A DNA stretch of 64,000 nt from Xenopus tropicalis (GCF_000004195.4 NC_030678.2:135223047-135287046), one strand, 5' to 3'. Positions 45,834 through 58,854 are shown, numbered from the stretch's first letter. Translations and numbers: made by a program. Notes: generated by a model from the letters alone, not told the origin.

Positions 45834-46231
45834 AAAAGCTCACAATAAACCAACAGGCTGCATCAGTAGTTGCTCATCTATAGCATTGTGCATGGTTCTT
45901 TTTTTTATTTATGTCCCTCTGTGACAATGCTGCTCATCTGCACCATCAATAGAAATCAGTGAGGTACAACAAGCAGGTCTCCAACAGTTACGGAATTACA
46001 AGTCTCAGAATTTCACTGGCAGCTGAAGGCTGGAGGGCCATTTGGACATCTGTAGGGCAAATACTAGAATTGTCTTACATTTAATTCACGGCATTATGTT
46101 ATTTGTACTATAATAATGTACTATTTCCAGGCAGGGGACTACCTCTAAGACTGGGGTCCCAGGCAAGTTCAAACTTGAATTAAGTTTTAGGTATGGTCTG
46201 TGATTTATACCAAGACTTTTCTGCATGACTG

Positions 46232-46735
<504 letters not shown>

Positions 46736-46799
46736 TGAATTTACTGTAGCAACCCAGTAATAATACAGGTTTAAAAGATTCTCCACAGCAGCTCCTTAT

Positions 46800-48600
46800 C
46801 TAGGCCATCTTTTGAATGTCAGTGACACTGGACATGCTCAAAGAGCTCTCAGCTGAGTTGCAAAGCTAAGTTAAGGTTTTGTAATCATCAAAACATTAGT
46901 GTAGTTATACCTCTCATTAAGGATGATGCTGCAGGGCTAATTAATAATCAGTTTTGATGGTTTTCATGCTGACATGTCATGTGAATAAATCCATATTTAG
47001 CCTTTGATCATGAATATTATAATGTATATATATACTGCGTGAATCCCTAAGTTCAGTAACTGAAAGCAGGTCCACACATGCATGTGCAATGAATCAGCAG
47101 AAAAGAAAAGGGGGAGCTACTGGGGCATCTTTGAAGGCTAAGATTTTTAATAAAATTGCTTGCAATACATTATTCAGCATTAAATCAAAAGAGCCTACTT
47201 ATAAATTTTCATTACTTTAATAGGATTTTAATGCTTATTAATGACACCTTTGAAGCAACAGAGGGGAGACACCACCCAGTGACCATAAGGGTTGCCCCTT
47301 GTAACAAACTCTACCCTTTACTAATTGCAGGGTTTTTTACATGTACCAGTTTGCTGATATGTGTAACTTTCACTAACAACCTGAGAATAGCAACTGGAGG
47401 AAGAAGCCTTTCTCGCTGGCAAGGTACAAATGGAGTTTGCTTCAAAACAAGCAGGTGCATCCATTTCTTAGAAATAACAGACTCTCTCCTGGCCTCAGGA
47501 AACGCTGAGGAATTAGCTGGGAATAAGAGAAGGCCAGCTGCTTAGCAACCTGTATGTGACCAGATCCCACTAATCCCCTGTGTGTTCCCTAACCTTCATA
47601 CTGGGGCCTAGTGCACGTTTCCAAGCCGGAAGAAGCATTGTCTTGTATAATGGAAGCTGCTTTAACTGTATCACTGCCGCAAAGCCTAGGATTTCTCTGG
47701 CGCTCGCATCTTGGGTGGGTTACCAATAACACAAATAATTTTTTCATTGTGCTGCTATTCTGCCTGGCTTTTCCATTTTATGAGAAGTTAATCTCTTTGC
47801 AGTAGTACAAAGAGATTATTCACAAATAGCAAAGGCAGCAAAAGGGCAGACCTGGTATGTCAGGAAGTCTACATCTGCTGTCCAATGCTACTGGAAAGAG
47901 AAAGAGTCTCTGAGGAAAGAAAATACTGCTTTCAAGAGGTAGTGGTTTAAAGCAGTCATTTAACCCTTGATACCTTTTCCACAGCAACCTTTCTTTTTAA
48001 AGAATTCTCCTTATAAAGTTAGTATAGGTGTCACTATAAACAACAACAAAGTCATTTTCCTTTCCAATTCTTGTATATTTAGTTGATACCAGTGGAGGAG
48101 TGGAGAAGTGTTGTACAGATTAAGAAGGTTGAAACGTCAGAGAAACATTGTAGAAAAGAAGAAAATAGGGGAAACAAAAAGATAAAATAAAGATAGAGAA
48201 CAGTAGCAGACTGGGGAATGGTGGGATGATGATATATATTTAATAATGTGGGGTATAAGATGCTGGGATTGCTGTGTTACGACACAATATACACAGACAG
48301 GGGGCTGTGTTTGCAGAAGCTGAATTGCCAGCCAAGAAAATGCATATGCACTATTTTCATTTTTGGATCCCTACAATCCAGAAATCTGTACATACTGGGT
48401 ATCAAACTAGCTGGAAATAGCAAAGTGTCTTTGCTTTAAAGTGGGTGAAACCAGAAAGTGTTGGTGAGTGAGGCTTATAACAGAGAGTGTGGCTTATAAA
48501 CATGGGAGGGGTTACACACAGTGGACATAGCTTCCCTCCAATTAGTTTGCACTGGTTCAACACTGGTCAACACTGGTTGATACTGCTGTACAATTAACAT
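46800..48600. other. Anonymous sequence with a weak exon candidate
   Basis: At 47331-47423 a pyrimidine-rich acceptor (ttactaattgcag) and an aag/gtacaa donor flank 93 bp with one open frame (sample FFTCTSLLICVTF), in a moderately GC-rich stretch. The support is too thin to call a gene. Confidence 0.25.
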
Positions 48601-48609
48601 ACTAGGGGG

Positions 48610-49225
48610 TCATTTATTAAGTGCAGGGCAGGATTAAGTGTTAAACACTGTTGCATTCTGTTTTTTGTACTTTGCCCTGCACTTTGCTGTGTGGCTGAGG
48701 TGTATTTAGGAGGTGCGGGCAGAGGCATGTAGGCATACACAACCCTAGCCCATTCCCTAACTTGCACATCATTCAGTCGTGCAACGCTAGGTACAGAGTG
48801 CAGCCAGACTGTGGATGATAGTGCTTTCAGTGCTCCTGCCAGCACAGGATTTATAGTTTGGGCCACCTTACTTCACACCCCTTCCCTGCCCCAACCCCCC
48901 CTGTACTTAGGAGATGCTTCTGCCCACACCTCCTAAATACAGCACAGCCACACAGCAAAGTACAGGGGGTGCCCCTTGACCACCTTACTTCACACCCCTT
49001 CCCTGCCCCAACCCCCCTCCACACGCATGCACAGTAGCTCCTCTCCTCGTGTCCTCCCCACAGCTTCCCCACTGTCCCTTGATGTTCGCGCTCCTTATCA
49101 TCTGGTCCCAGAGCACTGAGGAATTGGTAGCAGGAGATTTGTTTAAGGAGCTACTGCTATGGAAAAAAACAAATGCCGTTGCTGCAACCTAAAATTGCAC
49201 CCCCTAGGTCCGGGCCTGGCTCTTG
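48610..49225. repeat. Complex repeat block with inverted and direct duplications
   Basis: Text at 48676-48730 (ccctgcactttgctgtgtgg, aggtgtatttaggaggtg) is inverted at 48910-48968 (cacctcctaaatacagc, cacagcaaagtacaggg). A 38-bp stretch starting ccaccttacttcacacccct occurs at 48863 and again at 48980, offset 117 bp. At 49198-49219 ccctaggtccgggcctgg is the family G hAT terminus in inverted orientation, so the block's right edge is a minus-strand family G end. Confidence 0.6.
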
Positions 49226-49229
49226 CACT

Positions 49230-50800
49230 TGTGTCTGAGGTCTCTGTAAATTACTCCTACTGTGTCAGGCCCTCTAGTTGTATTTTTCCACCTTTATGTT
49301 TTATCCCACTGTACGATTTAAATAAAGAATAGATAAAACATTTCAATGTTGGAAAAATGTAACTACAATTATGCAATAAATTTGTATATCCGCACAAGTT
49401 TCCTTCTACTGGAGGGTTCTGTTTCAGGTTTACTTTTAGTTACTGTGTTTATTAATAACATGGAGAAGGGCTTTGTTAGCAATGTATCCGTCTTTGACAA
49501 TGGCACAAAACTATGAAGGGCTATGCATTTCATGTAGAATGTGTTATCATTGCTGAAGGATCTGGCCAAACTAGAAATCTGTGCAGCTTAGTGGTGAATG
49601 AGATTCAGCACTGATAAATATAAAATTTTTCATCTGGGATTTAAAAATATACAAGTCATTATATCATGAATGAGTCAAATCTTTTAAAAAGAAAGATTTA
49701 GCAAGCAATGGAGGTCTGCAGCAGGAAGGGCCAGTGCTTAAAAGGGAAATTATTGATTTAGTCCAAAGAAGAGCGACTAAGCTGGTTAAAGGTATGACAG
49801 GTCAGAGAAGAGGTGCTTAAGCTAGCTATATGATAAGTATGTATAAATATATAAGGGGAGCATATAATAGATTGTTGATCTTTAAAAAAATGTATAAATA
49901 AAAGAACAGATTTACTGCCAAGTAGGACACATCTCCAAACCAGAAAGGCTTTTCCATTTGTGAACATTATTTGAATGATTATATTTTAGAGAGTCTCTAT
50001 TATCACATTGCTATATAATGCCTGCTTGTTTGATGTAATTACATCTTAAGACTTTTAAATAAACACAAACGTAGGCAGGTGAATGTGCCTCCTTATGTAT
50101 ATTTCAGTCATGAGAAATCAAACACTGCACAATGTAATTCTCTGCCACCCATTTAGGTTTAGGCTCATTTCAGCAGCTTTGATATTGTTACCTGTGTGTA
50201 ATGACCAGTAGGTGTCAGCACTCTTTTTCAGTTCCTTTTATTCTGTTCTAGTGCTAGCTATCCAGTAAGGATGGAGCCAGACAAAGAAAGAGTGTGCACT
50301 CTAATTGGTAATGCAAACAAGCAGGGTTTTGTTAGGACTTTGGGCCACCATACTTTACAAGATTCAGATTCAGACTAATTCTTACTGTTCAGCTGGACCA
50401 AATCTGAATGTGATTTTTCAGCCCAGCTCAACTGAAAAGAATAACTGAAGGTGCCACACAAATTCTCCACTGAGGAGGAAATGTTCTAAATATCCTAGAG
50501 CCCAGCTCAAATTAACTGCCTTTATGTAAGTAAATAAGATATCTAATAAAGTCCATGCTCCGCAAAAGAGTAGTTAAAGTAGACAGGGAGACCTGTGTGT
50601 CAGAAGGCTGGATCATGTGCACTCTCTAAACTAGGGCTCCATAGCCTTTACTGAATGGGTTTACTTTGAAAGGGTTGTAAACCCAGCCATTATGTTATCC
50701 CACTGCCCCCAGTAGTTTTGCTACAGAAGCTGCCAAAAAACATAATGATAGATGCACGAAAATTCACAAATGAGAATTTTACTGCTAAAAAAAGAATTGG
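49230..50800. other. Anonymous sequence
   Basis: No paired termini, arrays or credible exons. The text agaagtttgg- and gctggtt-like strings near 49660-49800 (gtccaaagaagagcgactaa) may be from an old element, but nothing is assigned. Confidence 0.35.
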
Positions 50801-50805
50801 ACATT

Positions 50806-51222
50806 CTGCAAATCAGCATTCTAAGGGTAAAGACACACTGAGCTACTAGTAGCAGCTACTTGTTGTGGCTACTAAAATAGACAATGCTGGTCATTTAGGG
50901 CTGTGGCAGACGGGGAGATTAGTCACCTGTGACAAATCTCCCTTGTCGCTGGCGAGTAATCTCCCCGAAATACCATACGCGGCACCGCGATTTCCCCAAA
51001 ATCGCGTAAGGTTCCTCTCAAGGCAACTAATCTACCCGTCTGCCACAGCCCTTAGGGGGAAGACACACAGAGCTACTACTGATAATTGTCTCTACGTGTG
51101 TTTTAGCAGAGGCAATTCTTAGTATTCTCTCTGGCAGGGTACTGTCTGCAGTTTAGTAACCTTGAAAAATAGCTACTACTAGTAACTTAGTGTGTCTTCG
51201 ACCTTAGAATGCTGATTTGCAG
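50806..51222. repeat. Palindromic element hosting a nested Harbinger-like MITE
   Basis: The outermost pair is ctgcaaatcagcattctaag and its inverse ending at 51222. Inside come gacacactgagctactagta and its inverse (ctactagtaacttagtgtgt). The internal text gtgttttagcagaggcaatt, cttagtattct recurs inverted at 63615-63660. A second palindrome with TTA flanks is inserted at 50898-51051. Confidence 0.75.
50898..51051. mobile_element. Nested Harbinger-like MITE, TTA TSD
   Basis: The left end gggctgtggcagacggggag and right end ctacccgtctgccacagccc are inverted copies. TTA precedes (50895-50897) and follows (51052-51054). The inner part pairs gtgacaaatctccc-type text and contains ccgcgatttccccaaaatcg. 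CpG content is high for this region, suggesting a younger insertion. A related copy lies at 63735-63910. Confidence 0.85.
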
Positions 51223-51714
51223 CACTATGTCAGGCATCTTGCTGTTTTCTTACAATATAGAGATAATTATGTAATTTTCTTCCTTCAGTATATGACACTG
51301 GAATCAGACATGGGGATAAAGGACAAACTTCAGTTCAGTGCTGGGTCTCTGGCTGTGGAGATTTGGGAAAAGTTTTGCAAAAGTTTTATTGTGCAATATT
51401 GCTTTAAGAATACAACCCTGATGTTACTGGACTACAGCTCTCAGCATGCCTCTCCACTTTATTCTGGGCTTTGTAGTCTAGAAACTTCTGAGTAAAGTTT
51501 GGTTGAGCAGTGCAGTGCAGCAGGGTTTACATCCCCTTTAAACAAAGGGCCTACCACTTATACATTTATAGCCAGTTTTACTGCCCAAATAAAAATCATG
51601 ACCAAAAACACACATACATTTTTCCACCTATAGGAATAAATAATAACTGGTTGTCCAGTAAAATAAAAAAAACTAATCAGTACATAGACGTAGAACCATA
51701 AATAGCTCACAGAC

Positions 51715-53460
51715 AGAATAATAATACAAAGGAGCGGCTAACTGATCAGTAGCAATGGAGTAAGAAAGAAGATTGGCTAATTAGTTCATAACTGTTCTTC
51801 ACTCGCTATTTTGAAAATGCAGTTCACAACTGATCAATTGCAGCAAAGCTAAAAATGAAGTAACTAATTAGCATAGCAACCATTCAACTGGTATGTTAAT
51901 AATACATTTCATAGAAGATAACAGTGTACAGATGGCAAACACATAGATATGATGATGAAAGATGAGGACAGATGTATGAAATTGTAAGTCACAGATGGAG
52001 ACAATATGGCATGGTGGGAAATACAGATACAGGGTCTCTATGGCTGATATTATTGCTGAGATTATATACTTATGGGTCAGGGGAATTTCCAGCAGTGTTG
52101 GACTGGGTTGCCAGGGGCCCACCAGAAAAGACTTAGACTGCAGGTCCACTGCCTTAACTATTTTTCCTTCACTCTTTACTCACTTTCTTTATTCTTGCAG
52201 TTACTTTTTCTTACATACTATTGTCTATCCTTTTTCTCCATTTTTCCTCTTTGTTCCCATATAAAGATGGGAAAGAGCCATGGTTTAGACATACAAGGCA
52301 ATGACACTGGGCCAATCTAACACTTATTACCAGGAGGGAGTGTACCAGTTTCCTTGGTTAGATCCCTATTACAGATCAGTAGTAATACTAATAGTATTCT
52401 TAGATCTTCTACTAATGATTGACAGGGGTGATAGATGTATCAACAAACTTTAAAGAGGTAGACATTTTCATAAATTTCTATTGGCAGTCGTCATGAAACT
52501 ACCTGGATGAATGTTATACCACTGTCAGCATTGCAAGGCCATCAGAACTATGAAATAAGGACATAGGCGCAAATAGGGTACTGTATCAGAGGGAAAACGG
52601 CTGCCGGGTGAAAGGTGTTATTTGTTAGAGAAAAATGTGATGGTGCTGGCAAATGGAGGGGATATATGCAGTATAAATGATGCCATTTTGGTGGAGGGTA
52701 TGTGCCCAACCTTCATACATGGTAGGAAAATGAAGGGTTTGCATGTCCTTTAAGCATTGAAACCAGACAAAGAAGAGATGTATCATTTTAATTTAGTGCT
52801 ATATCAAGATAAGGAATTGTAATGGTATTTTGAGAATCAGGCTCATCTTACTCATGATCAATTAATAGAGAAGGTTTAAAAGAGCGAAGCTACATCAGGG
52901 TATTGGCAGGGTTAGACATATGGATGCACATGTTAATACCTAAAAAGGAAAAGCAGAATATGGTAAGTAAAACAATAAGGATAGGTTGGTACATTAGGAG
53001 GGAGAGAGGGGATGCCCTGGAGATTAACCTTAGGCACTGTTAATTCCTCTGTCCCAGTCATGTATGCTATCAATATACCCATGGAGTTTCTCTGCAATAA
53101 TATCAGCCATAGAGAGCTTTGTGATCTGCATCAGTATTTGCCACCAACCCGTATTATATCCTCGTCTAACTTACAATGTCATATAGCTCTCCTCATCTTT
53201 CACCATCACATCTACATGTTTGCCATTTTACTATCTGTACATTGTAATCTTCCTCTGTGAACTTTATTATTGACATACCAGTTGAAGGATTGTTATGAAC
53301 TAATTAGTCACTTCATTTTTAACTTTGCTGCCACTGCTCAGTCCTCAATGCATTGCCAAAACAGTGTCTGAGGGACAGGTTTGAACTAATTAGCAGTGTA
53401 ATTCCATTGTTACTGATCTCTAACTCATTTTCATTCTCTGTGGGTATTTTTATTGTCCAT
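51715..53460. repeat. Diverged inverted repeat with about 370-420-bp arms
   Basis: The left arm (about 51715-52080) aligns with the inverse of the right arm (about 53040-53460). Shared strings include gcagcaaag-taaaaatgaag, gactaattag, caactggtatgt, gtacagat, gatgaaagatgagg and tctatggctgatattattgc. The arms differ by many substitutions and small indels. The spacer of about 950 bp contains a hAT insertion at 52093. It may be an old foldback element or an inverted duplication. Confidence 0.7.
52093..52325 (+). mobile_element. hAT MITE, 'cagtgttggactggg' family
   Basis: It begins cagtgttggactggg and ends gggccaatctaacactt, inverses with a few changes. Flanking octamers are atttccag (52085-52092) and attaccag (52326-52333), one mismatch. 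Related left ends occur at 53794 (cagtgtcggactgggg), 57488 and 58512. Confidence 0.75.
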
Positions 53461-53793
53461 AATTCGGGATGCTGTTTTTAATTAGATATACTATATGTAT
53501 TTCATTTTATTGGCCAGTCAACCATGGAATGTTTTATAATCTTTTCAGTGAATGTAGTCATAAACACATGTGGTCATATCTGTACTGATTTTCTTTGGAC
53601 AGTAAATTAGGTGTATATTTATTTCTGAGGCTGTGGTTCACAGGATTTTCATTGCTTTTTGTAAATTTTTTTTTACACAGGCTCATGTCAGACATGGCAC
53701 ATTTTAGAGCATTTTTAGGCCCAAATTCTCCATGTGTGCAAAGTGAAAGGTGGATGTCATTAAAGTTAAAAACGTCAGGCATAGCCCATATTC

Positions 53794-53870
53794 AGTGTCG
53801 GACTGGGGTACCTGGGGCCCACCAGAGAACCTCCCCACAGGGGCACACTAAACACATAAGTAAACCTCCT
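53794..53870 (+). mobile_element. hAT MITE left-end fragment
   Basis: It begins cagtgtcggactggggtacc then ggggcccaccagagaacc, matching the element at 52093. The downstream text atgagcatattaaccccaga resembles agggcatattaaccccagac near 60236. Confidence 0.5.
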
Positions 53871-54142
53871 GCTGTGGCTCCCAAGCAGGACTGTCTCAAG
53901 AAAAATGCACCACAGTGCAGTTATTTACCCAAATATGCCAGTAAGATCATGTCAGAAAATGGATTATGAGCATATTAACCCCAGATATGCCCCAAGATCA
54001 CTGCAGATAAAATGCATAGATTGAAAGCATTACCTCATCCACACTTGCACAAGCAGAATACCACAAACTTTTCATGTCTCCCAGTGATCTCATGCTATTT
54101 GCCACACTCTGTCTTGCATTGCTTAAACTAATACAAAAAAAG

Positions 54143-54513
54143 TTAAAGTGATACTGACACTAAAAATCTACTCTTCGAAATATGAATGTATGTAAAAAGT
54201 TACCTATAGGTCATGTTGATCATTTTTTTCTGATACGGCTGCTTTTGTAAGTAATTGTTACTTAAAGTCCCTAAACCTGACTGTTTTGCCAACCAGACTG
54301 TCCCATCTCAGCCTGTCAGTTATAGCTTCTAATGCTAACTGCCTACTGCTGCACAAATATGGCTGCCCCCTCATAGAGGGACATGGGGGATCAGATAGGT
54401 AATGTAAAAACATTGAACAAATACTTTTATGTTAAAGTTATGAAAAGCATGCAAAGAAAATGTTATAGCAGTTGTAAAAAAGGGTTTAATTTCTGGTGTC
54501 AGTATCTCTTTAA
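54143..54513 (+). mobile_element. T2-type MITE family D, copy 2, TTAA both ends
   Basis: It begins ttaaagtgatactgacacta and ends ctggtgtcagtatctctttaa, inverted ends with TTAA on each side. It is the fuller of two copies (the other at 27728) and 371 bp long. Confidence 0.85.
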
Positions 54514-54519
54514 GGATGG

Positions 54520-56340
54520 CCAGGCCAAGCAGCCCAAGTGTAAGTGCACATGGAGGGTATTGTAAGCCACAGCAAGTGAAGCATGCAGATACAGTCTCGT
54601 TATCACTCACTGACACATCATCAATTAATACACAGCAACGTACACTGGGACATTAGCTAATTATGGCCATGTGTGGGCCTCAATATGTCTGCTCACAATA
54701 AGGGATTTTATTTAAGAAATACAATTGTTTTCCCCATCTAAAGTGCAGGCTCTGTTAGTGTGCGGTGGAAAGGATTTTTAGATGATAGGAGGTGCCCTTT
54801 AAATATTGCATGAAAATGGAAAAAAATGAAAGTAAAAAAGGAACTTTATCCCCAGTCAGTAGTGAAAATCTGATCAGCATTTTCATACACACACACTTTT
54901 CTTAACTGCCCTTAAACTGCCTTAAAAAACTGGCCTACTGAGTGAAGCAAATGGAGCATTTATACAGCTGACTCATAATGGAATTCTAACAGACTAACCT
55001 TACACTGTTACCATTCCTGTTTCAGCTGAGGTTGACCTGCAACTCCTCATCTTCTAGCAACGATTGAGGATTGTTCCAAAATGACAGCATACTCTTGTGA
55101 TAAACTTCCTTCCACATCAGCAGCAGCGGTGGCAGCGGCACGCCAACACATCTATTGTATCAGCTGCTTGAGAGTATGTAAAAGGCACGTCAGAGTATAA
55201 GGAAAGGTCTAATAATAGAACACTTTCTCCTTCTGTAAATTCGGAATATATTAGCTCCTTATTTGGACTGTTTCCTCTCTCCTCTCACTTTCCCCATACA
55301 AAATATGAATGCAAAGCTATAAAAAGCCCAAACAAGCTTCTTTCTTTCTATTTATAAGTGTTACAATTAGACATGGTTTGCGCAAGGCGGCAGCTACTGA
55401 TAAAAATAAAATAAAAGAGGAAGTTCTTTCCAAAAGGGGAAGATCCACCCTGAAGAGAAACGCTCAGCAGTGATACACACTTTCCTCTGATAACAACACA
55501 TGGGTTCAGTAACATTGCTTCTTCCCCTGGAACTTCACTGTACAATCTCCCCTACCTATCCTATCTGACCATCTCATTAGTTCTAAAGCTACTTCACTAT
55601 CTGCAGTCACCAAAGCTTTTGTCATCTGTCATCTTGTCAGTCAAACATGTTACTCAGATGCAAACTGATTTGGGGGGACTTGTTGCATTACCATATCCCC
55701 TATACTATAATATCAGAGGGGCCATGAATACGAAACCAGGGGTTACTGTCAAACAAATACACCAAAAATGTAGTGCCAGGGGCCAACCAGGAAATTTGCA
55801 ACATGTTACTCACTCTTCTCTTTTCCTATCTCACTTACTTTGAATGACATTCAAAGTAAATGAGACATCAGGGTCACTATACTTTTGTTTCCTGAATTTT
55901 TTTTGTGGTATATTTACATTTAGATAGAATATATACTTATTTCTTGCTGTGCTTTGTATAAAGTAGTCACTGGCTTAGTGGGCCAAGTCCAGTACTGACT
56001 ACTGCATAGTGTCACATTTTCAGGTGCCCCCAACTCCTTATATAGATACAAAATATATATAATAATATCACATCATCATACTATAGTATCCAGACCAGTA
56101 ATTAGTTTACCCAGTTTAGCCTTCAGGCTAAGCCTGCACCCATGTCCCTATAGTGTCAGGTATAAAGTACAGAGCTCCCTTGTGTCTTACTGCACTAGGT
56201 GATGCACCAAGCATCTAAGTCACAATCATAGAAGCAAAGAGTGTGATGACACCAGGTGCAGGAAAACACAAACACCACAACTTTACATTTAAACAAATGC
56301 AAATTGCATTATTGTAGGACCACTACAGATGCTATCTGGA
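54520..56340. other. Anonymous sequence
   Basis: A GC-rich patch at 55120-55145 (agcagcagcggtggcagcgg) is isolated. No exon, array or transposon end is assigned. Confidence 0.35.
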
Positions 56341-56344
56341 CAGC

Positions 56345-56415
56345 CAAATGCAGCATACAAAGTGCAAAAACAGTCTGCAATCTGCCATTTTTTTTGCACT
56401 TTGCATGCTGCATTC
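56345..56415. repeat. Short foldback repeat (gcatacaaagtgc / gcactttgcatgc)
   Basis: Left aaatgcagcatacaaagtgc pairs with gcactttgcatgctgcattc across a short centre. It is related in design to the hairpins near 16250 and 48620. Confidence 0.6.
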
Positions 56416-56694
56416 GACTCTCTGCAAATGGCCACAGGATGGCACTGTATCCAAAAAAGGCGGGCGCTGGGAGGCATGTAGGTGTCCCTTACCCATCCCC
56501 TACATTGTGCGTCATTTGTTGGAGCTGTGTGCCCTGTGACTGCTCACTGCATAGAGTGCATCACGAATGGGGGGCTATTGTTCCCCTTGGTACTCTTGAA
56601 CTTGCATTTCCTGGGGGTTGGAAATCCCCCTATTTGTATGCTATGAACAAAGGCGGCATTTTTTATAAGGATTTGAAAACAAGAACAAAAAAAC

Positions 56695-56698
56695 ATAC

Positions 56699-56729
<31 letters not shown>

Positions 56730-56770
56730 TTGTGTATGCGTTTATATATATATATATATATATATATAAC
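56695..56770. repeat. (TA)n microsatellite, two blocks
   Basis: Two TA runs of about 12-13 units are separated by tgtgtatgcgttt. The 181-codon frame starting at 56256 is open mainly because of this tract. Confidence 0.9.
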
Positions 56771-57149
56771 ACATACACACAGGTTCCCTGAGGCTGTGTA
56801 ACTGCAGTGGAAAGAACATTGAAGTTGATTTTGGAATCCTGTACATTTCTTTGCAGGTGTTGGCTGGAACTACAGGACATGTCAGGGTGTAGAACCTCCT
56901 TTAAACTTTGGCTGCTATTTTAGCAGCTTCCTTATTATGCCCAAAGGCACACAGAACAAACATTTGTCAGAGGCTTTAAACTGAACTGAATGAAAAGTCA
57001 AGAGAAAATCTTTGATAGACTTGCTTAACCTCAGTACAATATTTACAATGACCTGTCTCTGATAACATTATTTATAGTGTGATAACTGATCGTTTTAATG
57101 GGTTTGTCTACAAATATTCTATGGGTTTATATAGCAATATGTGCAAACT

Positions 57150-57270
57150 TTGCTCTGGTCCCATAGCAACAAATCAGCAATTAGATTTTAATAGTCTGAT
57201 GGTAATTAGAAAAAGGAAAGCAAACATCTGAATGGCTGCTACGTGTCACTGGACTGGGGAAGATGTTGCC
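57150..57270. mobile_element. Possible remnant of a palindromic MITE
   Basis: The text ctctggtcccatagcaacaa, atcagcaattagattttaat and gcaaacatctgaatggctgc is reminiscent of the elements at 12169 and 28201, with decayed ends. Confidence 0.35.
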
Positions 57271-57487
57271 TATACTGCTACATAGGAAAAATGCTGTTGA
57301 GGTTGATCTGTGAAGCGAGCTGAAAAGGAAATATCAGTTTTGTAACTGATTTTAACAAGGGGAATTTTAAAAGAATAAAAGTTATGTTTAATGAGCACTG
57401 AACCATGTATTTATGTGTATCTTTATGAGAAATGTCATCTGACCTATAGGTGAAACATGCAAAGAGAGTCTTCTACAGAATTTCATG

Positions 57488-57560
57488 CAGGGTTGTACTG
57501 GGCCAACAGGACGCTGGGAAAAAATCCAGTGGGCCCCACTGGATCACTTTCCCACTGCTC
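57488..57560 (+). mobile_element. hAT left-end fragment
   Basis: The text gcagggttgtactgggcc, then cagtgggccccactgg, resembles the 52093 family end. No right end was found before family F begins at 57609. Confidence 0.4.
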
Positions 57561-57608
57561 TCCCTCCCACACTTGCTGTGAAGTATAATGTACGCACGTG
57601 GGAGGGGA

Positions 57609-57990
57609 AGGAGCCAGCGCTTCAGGTAACCTATTGTTTCTCCTACTCCCATGTAAATGGAGGAGTCCCAAGCAGGACTTGGATTTCTTACTATTGAGTG
57701 CTATTCTGATATCTACTGGGAGCTGCTATCTTGCTCCCTTCCCATTTTTCTGCTGATTGGCTGCTGGGGGTGGGGGGTGATATCACTTCAACTTGCAAAG
57801 TGTGACTGAACTTTATCAGAGCACAGGTCACAAGGCTGTGGCACCCTGGGAAATGAAGAATATGTCTAGCCCCATGGGAAATTTCAAAACAAAATATAAA
57901 AACATCTGTTTGCGTTTTTGAAAAATGGATTTCAATGCAGGGTTCTGCTGGAGAAGCTCTATGAACAGATGCATTTTGAAAAAAAACATG
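57609..57990 (+). repeat. Dispersed repeat family F, copy 3
   Basis: It matches 8657-8858 at the left (ctattctgatatctactggg, gctgctatcttgctcccttc) and 32935-33400 along its length (cagagcacaggtcacaaggc, atggatttcaatgcagg). It is the most complete copy here. Frames in it are not coding. Confidence 0.75.
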
Positions 57991-57999
57991 TTGTCCCAT

Positions 58000-58510
58000 G
58001 TTTGTATTACTTTAAAAAATTTCAATGGTCTATGTTATTTCTTGAACTAAACAAAAATATGAAGCAAATTTCATTTTAGTACTTCCTGTCACTTTCTGAT
58101 GCTGCTAAATGTCAGACAAACTGATAAACTTATTACCAGTCCACTCAGAAGCCCCTGATAACAAAAAACTGAAAGACTGCTGCTTAAAGAAGGGAGGGGT
58201 ATGTTTGTACAATGGTAGATTGGAAACTCTGAATGAATTGCCCTGTTTATAAAGGAAGGGGGGAAGGGTAAGGTCAGTGAAAATAACCCGACTTTCAAAC
58301 GAGTTCTTTATAATGGCATTAAAATAGGTCCTATTTATTGTGTTAATTTTAAACAAATGTGTTTTTAGGTGTATACTGTCCCTTTATGGTGGCAACTCTG
58401 TGCCCATTTTTGCACCTAGTGCTAAAAAGCAATTGTAAATGGCATAAATTTCCATAACACATACATTCCCCAAGCTTAAATGGGAAATTTCAATTGTTTT
58501 ATATGAACAG
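58000..58510. other. Mostly anonymous, possible T2 end
   Basis: The text ttttaggtgtatactgtccc followed by tttat near 58366-58386 resembles a T2-type right end, but no left end was identified. Confidence 0.3.
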
Positions 58511-58511
58511 T

Positions 58512-58850
58512 ACCAGTGTTAGAGTGGTATATCCAGCGCCCACCAAAAATCCCAAGTCAAGGGCCCAAAATCACACCCCTCAACCCCTGCTGTCAGCCAT
58601 AACTGGCAGAGACAATCTGCCCCACCACTTACCATGCTAGACAACATTACCCCCCAACATGCCTGGGGTAGTGGTGCCCAACACGACCAGGGTCCACAAG
58701 GTTTCCTGCTGGTGCTCAGGTGGGCCAGTCTGACCCTGAATAATGCCAGTTGAAGGGATCCTATATATTGCATATATGCAGAGGCAGGTTGGACTACAAG
58801 AACTAGATAGCAGCACAAACCTAAAAGCAAAAAAAAAAAAAAAAAATGAC
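58512..58850. mobile_element. hAT-type repeat fragment with adjoining poly-A
   Basis: The left text cagtgttagagtggtatatc then cagcgcccaccaaaaatcc is a degenerate 52093-type end. An 18-A run lies at about 58829-58846. The minus-strand frames here read the A tract as poly-Phe and are not genes. Confidence 0.45.
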
Positions 58851-58854
58851 CATG

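Noticed and set aside
47331..47423. 93-bp exon-like interval
   Set aside because: Splice sites are plausible, but only one frame is open over 31 codons, which is expected often by chance in 64 kb.
51217..51495. 92-codon frame after an acceptor-like tract (ttttcttccttcag)
   Set aside because: Its second half contains gactacagctctcagcatgc and tgtagtct, common repeat text, so the openness is not persuasive.
56256..56801. 181-codon frame
   Set aside because: Its second half is translated (TA)n, and its first half overlaps a foldback repeat.
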